DNA of 64,000 nt from an uncultured Steroidobacter sp. (GCA_937864115.1 CALMII010000051.1:1-64000), one strand, 5' to 3'; shown: positions 50,575-59,752, counted from the stretch's first letter. Numbers and translations: made by a program. Notes: generated by a model from the sequence alone, not told the origin.

Positions 50575-51546
50575 TCACGGCTTCTTCCGGTTCGACCGGC
50601 CCATCCGCCACTCCGGCGGATACTCCATGTCCTTGTCCTTGACGACGTTGTTCAGTCCCTTGCCGAACACCTCATCGCCGAGCTGCACGTCGTCGCTGCT
50701 GTCGTTCTTCATCATCGGCAGCATGCCTTCGACGAAGCCGGTGAGCAGGCTGCCCAGGTATTCACCGCGGTGCTGCTTGTAGAGCTCGATGAAGGTCTTC
50801 TGCACGGCGACGACATCGGTCGGACGCGAGCGCGAGCAGGCCAGCGCGTACTTCGCCGTCTCCGCTTCGAGCTTGTCGCGCGGCACGACGCTGTTGAGGA
50901 AATTGCACTCGTACATTTCCTTCGCGGTGAACGGCCGGCCGGTGAACAGCATCTCCTGGAATTTTCGCAGGCCGATCGTGTCGATCCAGGTCCACAGACG
51001 CGGACCCCAGCCGGCATAGCGGAACGCGGGATGACCGAACAGCGCCTCGTCGGATGACACGACCAGATCGGCATCGGCGGCCTGGTAGAAGTGCCAGCCG
51101 TAGCAGTAACCCTTTGCCTCGAGGATGCTGATCTTCTTGAACTCCTGCAGCGGACGGTTGCCGGCCGGCGCCTTGGCGTAGTGATCGGTCAGGCCGTGCA
51201 GGAAACGGAACGTGTCCTTCGGCGGATATTTCACATCGGGATCGTCGATGCCGAACTCGTGCAGCAGCGAGACGTCCTTGCTGGTCGCCGACAGCATCTC
51301 GGCCTGTTCGGGCAGATCGCCGCCCGAGCCGAAGTGTTCGCCTTCGCCGCGGATGACCAGCACCTTCACGTCGTCGTCGATGTTGGCCTTGAAGATGTAC
51401 TCGGCGTAGACCTGCCGCATCCCGGCGGTCGTGGCATTCAGTGCCTGCGGGCGATCGAAGGTCAGGGTCGCGATCCTGGTTGCCTTGTCCTTCTCGTAAC
51501 GGATGTACTTCCTGGCCTCGTCCTTCATCGCTTTGATGTCGATCAT
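50575..51546 (-). CDS. Crotonase-fold enoyl-CoA hydratase-like protein
   Basis: 323 residues, longer than the usual 260. ATLTFDRPQALNATTAGMRQ, VLVIRGEGEHFGSGGDLPEQ (oxyanion strand), then an insertion of about 50 residues (SLLHEFGIDDPDVKYPPKDT), then ILEAKGYCYGWHFYQAADAD and FGHPAFRYAGWGPRLWTWID. The usual catalytic Glu positions are not clearly present (RYAGWGP region), suggesting a different reaction such as ring hydrolysis, dehalogenation or decarboxylation. ATG at 51546 with GGAGGATCCC upstream. Located between hyuB and a Rieske ferredoxin gene. Confidence 0.88.
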   Translation of the reverse strand: MIDIKAMKDEARKYIRYEKDKATRIATLTFDRPQALNATTAGMRQVYAEYIFKANIDDDVKVLVIRGEGEHFGSGGDLPEQAEMLSATSKDVSLLHEFGIDDPDVKYPPKDTFRFLHGLTDHYAKAPAGNRPLQEFKKISILEAKGYCYGWHFYQAADADLVVSSDEALFGHPAFRYAGWGPRLWTWIDTIGLRKFQEMLFTGRPFTAKEMYECNFLNSVVPRDKLEAETAKYALACSRSRPTDVVAVQKTFIELYKQHRGEYLGSLLTGFVEGMLPMMKNDSSDDVQLGDEVFGKGLNNVVKDKDMEYPPEWRMGRSNRKKP

Positions 51547-51684
51547 GGGATCCTCCGGGCTGGGGCAGCGAGGCTTCGTCCGCCACGGCACATGACCGGA
51601 TCTTAGCCACCCGCCCGAGGCCCGGATCGGGCATTGCAGAGACGGGCAATGCCCGGGTCAGCCACAGTCGCCGCCCGACTCCGA

Positions 51685-51742
51685 CTGTAGGTCAGGCTTC
51701 AGCCTGACTTCTCCGGAGTCAGGCTGAAGCCTGACCTACAGG
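51685..51742. repeat. REP-like element, copy 11 (A and inverted A)
   Basis: CTGTAGGTCAGGCTTCAGCC with TGAC, then TTCTCCGGA, then GTCAGGCTGAAGCCTGAC with CTACAG. Two module A copies face each other, giving one long hairpin. The minus-strand Rieske gene ends inside it. Confidence 0.9.
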
Positions 51743-52051
51743 AAGAATTCCGACCTCGATCCATCCGTCCACCGTGCGCACTTCATACGTCGCGATCGGC
51801 TTCGTCGCCGGCGGATTCATCGCGCGGCCCGTGGCGAGTTCGAAGCGCGCGCCGTGCAGCGGACAGGCGATCCAGGTGCGTCCCATGCGACCGCAGTCGA
51901 GTTTCTCCTCGGCGTGCGAGCAGATGTTGGAGACGGCGAATAGACGGTTATCGGTGTTGCAGAGAAGGATCCACTTGCCGGCGACTTCGACTGCCTTCTT
52001 GGAGCCTGCCGGCAGCTCGGCGGCCTGCAGTACGCGCACGAAATTGGACAC
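51719..52051 (-). CDS. Rieske [2Fe-2S] ferredoxin
   Basis: 110 residues with the Rieske cluster ligands CSH (C44, H46) and CPLH (C63, H66), fold marks WILLCNTDNRLFAVSNIC and GARFELATGRAMNPPATKPI. It should carry electrons to the ring-hydroxylating oxygenase encoded just upstream (gene at 52208). No ferredoxin reductase gene is in the window. GTG start at 52051; the longer frame runs into a repeat. The last seven residues (LPVGQASA region) are read from a REP-like repeat and are not part of the conserved domain. Confidence 0.92.
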   Translation of the reverse strand: MSNFVRVLQAAELPAGSKKAVEVAGKWILLCNTDNRLFAVSNICSHAEEKLDCGRMGRTWIACPLHGARFELATGRAMNPPATKPIATYEVRTVDGWIEVGILPVGQASA

Positions 52052-52085
52052 TCGGGAGAACCTGTCTTTGACCGTTTCGATTCCG

Positions 52086-52191
52086 GCCCCTTCCTCCGCG
52101 AAGCGGGGGAAGGTTGGGATGGGGGCGTCTTCAAGAACGGAGGCACTTTCACGCGCCCCCACCCTGCCCTCCCCCGCAAGCGGAGGAGAGG
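52086..52191. repeat. C/G-rich dispersed repeat, copy 6
   Basis: CCCCTTCCTCCGCGAAGCGG, GGGAAGGTTGGGATGGGGGC, spacer, then CGCCCCCACCCTGCCCTCCC and CCGCAAGCGGAGGAG. It lies between the ferredoxin and oxygenase genes. Confidence 0.85.
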
Positions 52192-52207
52192 AAGACTCAG
52201 GAAGACA

Positions 52208-53599
52208 CTACTTCATGTACCTGTCGACCGTCTTCTCGAAGTGACGGATGCGGATTTCCTGGTAGTTGCCGAGCGTGATGCCCGGCTTCGCACTCGCTTC
52301 GAGACCTTCCTGCTGCAGGATCAGGTTGTCCGTGTCCTGATCGAGGATGTTGCCGAAGCCCGGATCCATGCCCTGCGCTTCGCAGAACGATTGATGATCG
52401 GCGAGCCGGATCGGTTCGGCCGGCATCGGACGATTGCCGTCGACGGGTACGGGGCGCATGAACAGCACTTCGTAGAGCGACTTGCGATGATCCTGCGGAT
52501 CAGGCCGGAAGCGATACACCATCGGCAGCGAGATGCCGGGGAACACGAAGGTGTTCGGAAACACCGTGTACGAGTAGCAATCCAGCAGTTCGGAATCCGA
52601 CACGCTGCTGAGATCGGTGTTGGTCGCCTTCTCGAACATGCCGCGGAACATGTCGGCCATCACCTGCCGCGCGCTGCCGCCGTTCAGCGAGCGCTCTGAA
52701 TTGCCGAGTGCGCTGCTGTCGCCGATCGTGAACTGCTTGAGGATGTCCTCTTCCGTGTGCTTGCCGTACAGGTGCGGGCTCAGCACGCCGAGCGGCGAGA
52801 TGAAGCGGTTCACGTGCTCGCCGTACGTGTCGTACTGCGAATTCGCGTCGCCGTTCGACACCGCCACCTGCGGATGCGTGACGATGACGTGATACGCCTC
52901 CATGAACGCTTCGATGGCGAGCTTCCAGTTGCAGGGCAGGCGCTTGGCGACGTGCAGGTAGATGTAGCGGTCTTCGAGTTTCCAGGCCTTGAAGTGTGCC
53001 AGCGCTTCGGGGCCAAGGTATTCGGCGAGCGTCGGTGCATTCGGATCCATGTTGATGAACACGAAGCCGCCGAGCGTTTCGACCTTCGCCTGCGGCAGCG
53101 AGAACTTCTTCGAATCGACGTGCGGGAAATCCCAGTCGCACACGGCTTCCTTGTGCGAGCCGTCGATGTTCCAGCTCCAGCCATGGAAGCTGCACTTGAA
53201 CTCGCGCGCATTGCCTTCGGTGCCGGACGCGCGCAGCTTGGTGCCGCGATGGAGGCAGGCGTTGTAGTACGCGCGGATGTCGTTCTTCGCGACGCGCGTG
53301 ACGATGAACGAGTGCCGACCGATGTCGTAGACGTGGTAGTCGCCGACTTCGGGGATGTGTTCCTCGCGGCAGGCGAACTGCCAGGTGCGCGGCCACAGGT
53401 TTTCCATTTCCCGTTTCGCGTAGTCCGCATCGATGTAGCGATCCTTGGGAATGTCCTCATCGCCCATGAAGGCGTAGGACTCGGAGCGCACCCAGCGCGG
53501 CGCGCCGACCTTGTCGGAGGCGATGATTTCCTGGGTCGTCGGCGCGCCCGGACAACGGGCTTCGCCTTTGTGTGCGCGATCTTTGATTTCCGCTGACAT
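52208..53599 (-). CDS. Rieske ring-hydroxylating oxygenase, alpha subunit
   Basis: 463 residues. The Rieske domain has NACLHRGTKLR (CxH, about 115) and CSFHGWSWN (CxxH, about 136). The catalytic domain has the mononuclear iron motif EAFMEAYHVIVTHPQ (about 228-240) and a distal acidic residue further on. PRTWQFACREEHIPEVGDYH fits the N-terminal region of RHO alpha. No beta subunit gene is present, so it is probably a homo-oligomeric (alpha3-type) oxygenase fed by the adjacent ferredoxin. Likely hydroxylates or demethylates a ring substrate. It is followed upstream by an amidohydrolase gene (20-base gap). Confidence 0.94.
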   Translation of the reverse strand: MSAEIKDRAHKGEARCPGAPTTQEIIASDKVGAPRWVRSESYAFMGDEDIPKDRYIDADYAKREMENLWPRTWQFACREEHIPEVGDYHVYDIGRHSFIVTRVAKNDIRAYYNACLHRGTKLRASGTEGNAREFKCSFHGWSWNIDGSHKEAVCDWDFPHVDSKKFSLPQAKVETLGGFVFINMDPNAPTLAEYLGPEALAHFKAWKLEDRYIYLHVAKRLPCNWKLAIEAFMEAYHVIVTHPQVAVSNGDANSQYDTYGEHVNRFISPLGVLSPHLYGKHTEEDILKQFTIGDSSALGNSERSLNGGSARQVMADMFRGMFEKATNTDLSSVSDSELLDCYSYTVFPNTFVFPGISLPMVYRFRPDPQDHRKSLYEVLFMRPVPVDGNRPMPAEPIRLADHQSFCEAQGMDPGFGNILDQDTDNLILQQEGLEASAKPGITLGNYQEIRIRHFEKTVDRYMK

Positions 53600-53619
53600 T
53601 GAGAGATCTCCGCAATTGC

Positions 53620-54900
53620 TCAGGCAGCCGCGCGCCGCTGCGCCGCGCTGGCGGTGTTCTTGTACACCTGCCCGTCCTTCATGATCATGACCAGGCGCTC
53701 GGCGTCGAGCAGCACCGCAGAATCCGCGAGCGGATCGCCGTTCACGAGCAGCAGATCGGCCAGATAGCCTTCCTTGATCTCGCCGAGCTTGTCGCCCGAC
53801 ACGGAAGTCATGAGCAGCCCGCCATTGCGCGTCGCACAGCGCAGCGCGTCGACGGGGGTGTAGCCGTAGTACTGGACGAAGAAGCCGATGTCGCGCGAGT
53901 TGGTGCCGTGCCGACTCCATGCGAAACCATAATCGCCGCCGATCACGTGACGGATACCGCGCTTGCGCAGTTCGGTATGCGTCTTGATCGATGCTTCGAG
54001 CAGGCCCGGAATGCCCATGTAGCCGCCGACTTCGGCAGTGAGCCCGTTGGGCGCCGCTTCGTTGTTGACGATCGAATGAAACAGGCTGACGGTCGGCGCG
54101 ACGAAGACCCGGTCCTTCGCTTCCTCGAACATGTCGAGAGTCTTCGCGTCGGAATACTCGCAGTGATACAGCACGTCGACGCCGGCGCGCAGGCAGTGCT
54201 GGGTGCCGACGATCGAGCGCGTGTGTGCATTCACCTTGCGGCCGTAGTCGTGCGCCGTTTCGACGGCCATCCTGATCTCGTCGAACGACATCGGCGTCGA
54301 ATGCGCCGGCGTGTTCGGATAGAACGGATCGCCCGAGACGTCGAGCTTGATGTTGTCGCAGCCTTCGCGGCAGCACAGGCGCACCGCTTTGCGCATCTCC
54401 TCCGGACCATCGACGATGATCGAGGGGCCGACGCGCGGATTGTGATTCCTGCTCTCGTCGCCCATGCCGCCGGTCACGCTGATCTCGAGCGAACCGGCGC
54501 GGATGCGCGGCCCCGGCAGACGACCCGCGTCGACTTCATTGCGCACGGCGACACCGAGTCGCAGCTTCGCTTCGGACGCACCCCAGGCGCTGGTGAAGCC
54601 ATGATCGAGCAGCACCTTCGCGACGCGCGCGGTGAGCAGCGTGTGTTCTTCCGGCGGCGGCGTGATGAGATCTTCGGTCGCGGCGACGGTTTCGAAAGAG
54701 AGATGCGCGTGACCTTCCGTCATGCCGGGCATCAGGAACAGACCTTTGCCGTCGATCACCTGGCAACCCGCCGGGGCGATCTGGCCCGGTGACTTCGATA
54801 CGGCGCGGATGCGGTTGCCTTCGATCAGCACATCGCCTTCGAACGGCGCGGCGCCGCCAGCATCGAAAATCCGCGCGCCTGTGATCAATGTGTTGGCCAT
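53620..54900 (-). CDS. Metal-dependent amidohydrolase (imidazolonepropionase-like)
   Basis: Amidohydrolase superfamily, 426 residues. LITGARIFDAGGAAPFEGDV, FLMPGMTEGHAHLSFETVAA (HxH metal motif), KVNAHTRSIVG (metal His), DVLYHCEYSD (metal His), and VIGGDYGFAWSRHGTNSRDI (metal Asp), then TPVDALRCATRNGGLLM and GYLADLLLVNGDPL, the usual C-terminal signature. It hydrolyses an amide, lactone or cyclic imide. ATG at 54900. First gene of the minus-strand run ending at hyuA, so it may open a ring in the same pathway. Confidence 0.92.
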   Translation of the reverse strand: MANTLITGARIFDAGGAAPFEGDVLIEGNRIRAVSKSPGQIAPAGCQVIDGKGLFLMPGMTEGHAHLSFETVAATEDLITPPPEEHTLLTARVAKVLLDHGFTSAWGASEAKLRLGVAVRNEVDAGRLPGPRIRAGSLEISVTGGMGDESRNHNPRVGPSIIVDGPEEMRKAVRLCCREGCDNIKLDVSGDPFYPNTPAHSTPMSFDEIRMAVETAHDYGRKVNAHTRSIVGTQHCLRAGVDVLYHCEYSDAKTLDMFEEAKDRVFVAPTVSLFHSIVNNEAAPNGLTAEVGGYMGIPGLLEASIKTHTELRKRGIRHVIGGDYGFAWSRHGTNSRDIGFFVQYYGYTPVDALRCATRNGGLLMTSVSGDKLGEIKEGYLADLLLVNGDPLADSAVLLDAERLVMIMKDGQVYKNTASAAQRRAAA

Positions 54901-55076
54901 GAACCTGCGCCTCCCGGGGCACCCGGCTGTGGGTTTGCAGTGTCGGCATACTACTTTTTCCCCTATCCACCGGAATGACCGGGTATGCAGGCCCACTTGC
55001 CTGCGTCTGCTATGGCGCCGTTGACTGGTCTGCGCGGTGTTGTCTGAGCCAGAACGCTCACGCATCCTGCTGGCGT

Positions 55077-55131
55077 TGTAGGTCAGGCTTCAGCCTGACA
55101 GTTCTCAGGCCGGCTAAAGCCGGCCCCACAG
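55077..55131. repeat. REP-like element, copy 12 (A then B)
   Basis: TGTAGGTCAGGCTTCAGCCT, then GACAGTTCTCA, then GGCCGGCTAAAGCCGGCC and CCACAGG. It lies in the 265-base divergent region upstream of the VOC gene. The remaining sequence (54901-55076) shows no further feature. Confidence 0.9.
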
Positions 55132-55165
55132 GAAGAGCCACCACAGCCAACCTTCGGGATAGCCA

Positions 55166-55642
55166 ATGATCAGGGGAATCCATCACGTCGCCGTCCACGT
55201 CCACGACCTGGACCGGATGATGAAGTTCTACAAGGACGCCTTCGGTTTCGAACTCGTCGGCGAAGCGTTCAGCTGGCGCGACAGCGATTTCATCGACCGC
55301 ATCGTCGACGTGCCGAACTCCGCTGCCAAGGGCGCGATGCTGCGCGCCGGCACCTGCTACATGGAGCTGTTCGAATACGAAGCACCGAAGCCCACCGTCT
55401 CGCGCGGCCTGCAGCCGTACGACAAGGGCTACACGCACTTCTGCGTGGACTGCACCGACATCGAGAAGGAGTACGAACGCCTGAAGGGCCTCGGCATGAC
55501 CTTCAGCCAGCCGGGTCCGATCGACGTCGGTCACGTGAAGTCGATCTACGGGCGCGATCCGGAGGGCAACCTGATCGAGATCCAGCAGACGGCGGATCAC
55601 TGCGATTTCCGCATGGGCAAACTGCCGCCGGTGCGGAGCTGA
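55166..55642 (+). CDS. VOC-family (glyoxalase/dioxygenase fold) protein
   Basis: 158 residues, two beta-alpha-beta-beta-beta modules: IRGIHHVAVHVHDLDRMMKF (metal His in HHVAV), CYMELFEYE (metal Glu), GYTHFCVDCTDIEKEYERLK (second-module His) and YGRDPEGNLIEIQQ (metal Glu). The set His/Glu/His/Glu fits lyases, epimerases or extradiol-type dioxygenases. Methylmalonyl-CoA epimerase or ring-cleavage roles are both possible. GGGAT precedes the ATG. Leads into the plus-strand oxidoreductase gene. Confidence 0.9.
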   Translation: MIRGIHHVAVHVHDLDRMMKFYKDAFGFELVGEAFSWRDSDFIDRIVDVPNSAAKGAMLRAGTCYMELFEYEAPKPTVSRGLQPYDKGYTHFCVDCTDIEKEYERLKGLGMTFSQPGPIDVGHVKSIYGRDPEGNLIEIQQTADHCDFRMGKLPPVRS

Positions 55643-55660
55643 AGAGAAGACCGGAAAAGA

Positions 55661-55745
55661 GAATGGCCGCAAAAAGCGCAAAAGGCGCAAAGGTCGGAAT
55701 CGTGCTCTGAAGCTTTTGCGCCTTTTGCGCTTTTTGCGGCAATTT
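55661..55745. repeat. Palindrome of GCGCAAAAG-like units
   Basis: AATGGCCGCAAAAAGCGCAA, AAGGCGCAAAGG on the left; GCTTTTGCGCCTTTTGCGCT, TTTTGCGGCAATT on the right. It is followed by TTTTGCGTTCTATGCGCTCT, like the outer arm seen at 35025-35159. It lies just upstream of the IOR-type gene. Confidence 0.86.
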
Positions 55746-55808
55746 CTACTTCTTTTCTCCTTTTGCGTTCTATGCGCTCTTTGCGGTTACTCCTCGTCCG
55801 ACTTCCCG

Positions 55809-58800
55809 ATGACCCAGTCCGCCACCACTCTCGACGACAAGTACCTGCAGCCCCGCGGACGGGTCTTCCTCAACTCGAATCAGGCGCTGGTGCGGTTGCC
55901 GCTGGATCAGAAGCGGCGCGATCGCGCCGCGGGACTGGCGACCGCGGGCTACCTCTCCGGCTATCGCGGTTCGCCGCTCGGCGTGTACGACTCTGCACTG
56001 TGGGGTGCGCAGAAGCTGCTCGACGCGCACGACATCAAGTTCGTGCCGGGATTGAATGAAGAGCTTGCCGTCAGTGCCATCCGCGGGACGCAGCAGCTCA
56101 AGTGGTTCGGCAAGTCGGCTTTCGATGGCATCTTCGGACTGTGGTACGGCAAGGGCATCGGCGTCGACCGCGCCTGCGAATCGCTGAAGCTCGGCAATCT
56201 CGAAGGCACGTCGGCGCTCGGCGGCTTTCTCGCGGTGGCGGGCGACGATCACGGCGGCAAGTCATCCGACAGCGCGCATCAATCCGAACACACGCTGATC
56301 GCGGCACTGCTGCCGATCCTGTATCCGGCGACCATCGACGAGATCATGGAGTTCGGTCTGTTCGGCTGGGCGATGTCGCGTTACAGCGGCTGCTACGTCG
56401 GGTTGAAATGCATTACCGATACGCTCGATCTGTCGGCGACCGCCGCGGTGCCGGACCTGAGCCGCACGTATCTCATTCCGACCGACTACGAACTGCCCGC
56501 AGGCGGCCTGAACCTCAAACCCAATCTGCCGCCGCTGGTCGAAGAAGAAACGCTGGTGAACCGCCGCCTGCCCGCGGCCACGGCCTTCGCACGCGCCAAC
56601 GGCATCGATCGCACCGTGATCGACGGCGAGCGTCGCACGCTGTCGATCGTCAGCGCGGGCAAGGCTTATCTCGATGTACGCCAGGCACTCGAAGATCTGG
56701 GACTCGACGAGACGAACTGCCGCCGACTCGGTATCCGCCTGTACAAGCCGGGACTCATCTGGCCGATGGACCGCGAACGCCTGATCGAATTCGCGCAGTC
56801 GAGCAGCGCCGTGCTGGTCGTCGAAGAAAAGCGGCCGGTGATGGAAGACCAGATCGCGCGGCATCTGTATGCGATCGGCGCGGATCGCCGCCCTGCCCTC
56901 GCAGGCAAACAGGATCTGAAGGGCGCGCCGCTGCTGCCGGCAGTGGGCGAGCTCACGGTCGGCCACGTGCGCCGTGCCATCAAGACATTGCTGGATCAGA
57001 TCGGCATCACCGATGCGCGCATCGCCGAACGGGCGTCGCTGTACGGCACGCTCGAAGCGCAGGCAGGGAAGCTCAGCAGCACGCTGATCCGTCCCGCGTA
57101 CTTCTGCTCCGGCTGCCCGCACAACACCAGCACGAAGATTCCCGATGGCTCGATCGCGCTCGGCGGCATCGGCTGCCACGGACTCGCGGCCGTCGTGATG
57201 GATCGCAAGACCATGCAGTTCGTGCCGATGGGCCACGAAGGGTCGCCGTGGGTGTCGGTGAGCCAGTTCGTCGATCGACCGCATGTCTTCCAGAACATGG
57301 GCGACGGCACGTATTCGCACTCGGGCGTGCTCGCCATTCGCGCGGCTGTCGCAGCGAAGGCGAACATGACCTACAAGGTGCTGTACAACGATGCGGTGGC
57401 GATGACGGGCGGCCAGCCGGTCGAACTCAAGATGACGCCGATCGACCTGGTGAACCAGCTGCTGTCCGAAGGCGTGCGGCCGGTGAAGCTGGTATCGGAT
57501 CATCCCGAGCAGTACGCGAACCTCTCGCTGCCGCCGAACGCGACGCTGCATCATCGCGACGAACTCGATTCGCTGCAGCGCGAGCTGCGCGAAATGAAGG
57601 GCGTCACCGGCATCATCTACGAACAGACCTGCGCCGCCGAGAAACGCCGGCGCCGCAAGCGCCAGCTGATGCCGGATCCGGACAAGCGCGTCTTCATCAA
57701 TCCGGACGTGTGCGAGGGCTGCGGCGACTGCTCGGTGCAATCGAACTGCATCAGCATCCTGCCGCTCGATACCGAGTTCGGCCGCAAGCGCAGGATCGAT
57801 CAGTCGACCTGCAACAAGGACTTCAGTTGCGTAAAGGGCTTCTGTCCTTCGTTCGTCACCGTCCAAGGCGCGAAGATCGCGGTGCGCGCGATCGGCGATG
57901 CGAAACGATTGCAGCAGTTGATCGATGCACTGCCCGATCCGCCGACGCGTGCATTGGACGAACGCGGCTACAACATCCTGGTCGGCGGCATCGGCGGCAC
58001 CGGCGTACTGACGATCGGCGCGCTGCTCGGCATGGCCGCGCATCTCGACGGCAAGGGCTGCACCGTGCTCGACATGACGGGCATGGCGCAGAAAGGCGGC
58101 GCGGTAGCCAGCCACATCCGGCTCGGGCCGGACCCCACACATATATATGTGTCGCGGCTCTCCGAGGGCATGACGGACCTGCTGATCGCCTGCGACCTGA
58201 TCGTCGGCTCCGGTACCGCCGTACTGAAGACGCTGCGGCCCGGACACACCGCCGGCATCCTCAATACCGATGTCGCGCCGACCGGCGAATTCCAGAGCAA
58301 CCGCAACATCGATCTCGGGGCGGATCGTCTGCTGGCCGCAGTCGCCTCCGCGGTCGACGGCGGCCCGCTGTTCGACCTGCACGCCAGCCGACTCGCCACC
58401 GAACTCACCGGCGACAGCATCGGCACCAACATCCTGATGCTCGGTTACGCCGCGCAGAAGGGATTGCTGCCGGTGTCGCTCGCGTCGCTGCAGCAGGCCA
58501 TCCGGCTCAACGGCACGTTCGTCGAAGGCAACCTGCGCACCTTCGCGCTCGGTCGCCTGGCTGCGCATGCGCCGGAGGCACTGGCGCAGGAACTCGGCGA
58601 GAAATCCGAACGGGTGCCGCTCGGCACGATCGACGATGTCGTTGCCAGCCGCACGCGTCTGCTGACGGCCTATCAGAACGCGAGTTATGCGGAGCGCTAC
58701 CGCAGCTTCATCGACGACATTCGCTCGCGCACGCATTCCGTCAGGGGCAACGATGCCTTCGTGCGCGAAGTCGCACTCACGCTGGCGCGGCTCATGACCT

Positions 58801-59297
58801 ACAAGGACGAGTACGAAGTCGCGCGGCTCTACGCCGATCCGCGCTTCCTGCAGCGCATGCGCGAACAGTTCGCCGGCGACTTCCGCATGACGTTCCATCT
58901 CGCTCCGCCGCTGCTGCCGGGGCGCGATGCGAGCGGTCGACCGAAGAAGCGCGAGTTCGGCGGCTGGATGCTGCCGGTGTTCAGGCTGCTGGCGAGGATG
59001 AAAGGACTGCGCGGCACGCCGTTCGACGTGTTCGGCTACACGGCCGAACGTCGCATGGAGCGACGCTTGATCGAAGACTATCGCGCGCTCGTGGAGCGCA
59101 TCGCTGCACGACTCGATGAGTCGAATCTCGTCGCCGCGATGGATCTGGCGCGCGCAGCCGGCGAGATCGCCGGCTACGGTCTGGTGAAGGACGCCGCGGT
59201 CGCTGCCTATGAGGCCAACCTGCCGGCGCTGCTCGCCGCCTTCCGCTCAGATCCCTGTGGGGCCGGCTGGAGCCGGCCTTCGGAGGAGTCAGGCTGA
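55809..59297 (+). CDS. Fused indolepyruvate ferredoxin oxidoreductase-family protein
   Basis: 1162-residue 2-oxoacid:acceptor oxidoreductase joining alpha- and beta-type subunits in one chain. Order: pyrimidine-domain part (about 40-210, TAGYLSGYRGSPLGVYDS, EELAVSAIRGTQ), TPP/cluster region with YFCSGCPHNTSTKI (about 430), two ferredoxin-like cysteine clusters (VCEGCGDCSVQSNC at about 635, CNKDFSCVKGFC), and the gamma-like domain (LVGGIGGTGVLTIGALLGMA at about 725). It converts an aryl- or alkylpyruvate plus CoA to acyl-CoA and CO2. Such fused IOR-like proteins occur in aerobic proteobacteria. Its presence ties the cluster to 2-oxoacid intermediates. The last residues (PCGAGWSRPSEESG) come from a REP-like repeat. 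Confidence 0.93.
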   Translation: MTQSATTLDDKYLQPRGRVFLNSNQALVRLPLDQKRRDRAAGLATAGYLSGYRGSPLGVYDSALWGAQKLLDAHDIKFVPGLNEELAVSAIRGTQQLKWFGKSAFDGIFGLWYGKGIGVDRACESLKLGNLEGTSALGGFLAVAGDDHGGKSSDSAHQSEHTLIAALLPILYPATIDEIMEFGLFGWAMSRYSGCYVGLKCITDTLDLSATAAVPDLSRTYLIPTDYELPAGGLNLKPNLPPLVEEETLVNRRLPAATAFARANGIDRTVIDGERRTLSIVSAGKAYLDVRQALEDLGLDETNCRRLGIRLYKPGLIWPMDRERLIEFAQSSSAVLVVEEKRPVMEDQIARHLYAIGADRRPALAGKQDLKGAPLLPAVGELTVGHVRRAIKTLLDQIGITDARIAERASLYGTLEAQAGKLSSTLIRPAYFCSGCPHNTSTKIPDGSIALGGIGCHGLAAVVMDRKTMQFVPMGHEGSPWVSVSQFVDRPHVFQNMGDGTYSHSGVLAIRAAVAAKANMTYKVLYNDAVAMTGGQPVELKMTPIDLVNQLLSEGVRPVKLVSDHPEQYANLSLPPNATLHHRDELDSLQRELREMKGVTGIIYEQTCAAEKRRRRKRQLMPDPDKRVFINPDVCEGCGDCSVQSNCISILPLDTEFGRKRRIDQSTCNKDFSCVKGFCPSFVTVQGAKIAVRAIGDAKRLQQLIDALPDPPTRALDERGYNILVGGIGGTGVLTIGALLGMAAHLDGKGCTVLDMTGMAQKGGAVASHIRLGPDPTHIYVSRLSEGMTDLLIACDLIVGSGTAVLKTLRPGHTAGILNTDVAPTGEFQSNRNIDLGADRLLAAVASAVDGGPLFDLHASRLATELTGDSIGTNILMLGYAAQKGLLPVSLASLQQAIRLNGTFVEGNLRTFALGRLAAHAPEALAQELGEKSERVPLGTIDDVVASRTRLLTAYQNASYAERYRSFIDDIRSRTHSVRGNDAFVREVALTLARLMTYKDEYEVARLYADPRFLQRMREQFAGDFRMTFHLAPPLLPGRDASGRPKKREFGGWMLPVFRLLARMKGLRGTPFDVFGYTAERRMERRLIEDYRALVERIAARLDESNLVAAMDLARAAGEIAGYGLVKDAAVAAYEANLPALLAAFRSDPCGAGWSRPSEESG

Positions 59298-59323
59298 AGC
59301 CTGACCTACAGCCTGACCTGCAG
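59254..59323. repeat. REP-like element, copy 13 (B, A, partial A)
   Basis: CCTGTGGGGCCGGCTGGAGC opens module B, then GTCAGGCTGAAGCCTGAC, CTACAG, and CCTGACCTGCAGG. It contains the stop codon of the fused oxidoreductase gene. Confidence 0.9.
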
Positions 59324-59332
59324 GAAGATCAG

Positions 59333-59704
59333 TCAACTGCCCAGCGTCACCACCGGCGCGAAGCCGCCGTAGATCATCCGCTTGCCGTCGAACGGCATGG
59401 GATTCTTCTCGGGGTTCATGCGCGGATCGGACTTCATCACTTCTTCCATTCGCGACATGGCCTTGTCGCGCGTGGCCTTGTCGGGCCATTCGACCCACGA
59501 GAACACGACGGCTTCGTCCTCGTTTGCCTGAACGGCACGCCGGAAATCCGTGACTTTCCCGTCGGGCACATCGTCGCCCCAGCATTCGAGGATGCGCGTC
59601 GCACCCATTTCCATGAAGACACTGTCGCCGGTGTTGGCGTGGTCGATGAACTTCTGCTTGTTCGCCTTGGGAACGGCGATGACGAAACCGTCGATGTAGG
59701 GCAT
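59333..59704 (-). CDS. DUF1428-family protein
   Basis: 123 residues. MPYIDGFVIAVPKANKQKFI, then ECWGDDVPDGKVTDFRRAVQ, VVFSWVEWPDKATRDKAMSR and PMPFDGKRMIYGGFAPVV are the DUF1428 hallmarks; dimeric ferredoxin-like fold. Function in the family is not established. ATG at 59704 with GGAGGCG upstream. Convergent with the fused oxidoreductase gene and separated from it only by REP sequence. Confidence 0.92.
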   Translation of the reverse strand: MPYIDGFVIAVPKANKQKFIDHANTGDSVFMEMGATRILECWGDDVPDGKVTDFRRAVQANEDEAVVFSWVEWPDKATRDKAMSRMEEVMKSDPRMNPEKNPMPFDGKRMIYGGFAPVVTLGS

Positions 59705-59752
59705 GACGCCTCCTCGTTTGACTACCGTGGTTGCCGACAGGATGGGGGCTTC

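Noticed and set aside
56262..58898. An 878-codon open frame on the minus strand
   Set aside because: It is the complement of the fused IOR gene, which carries conserved motifs; the antisense product is Arg/Ala/Gln-rich without domains.
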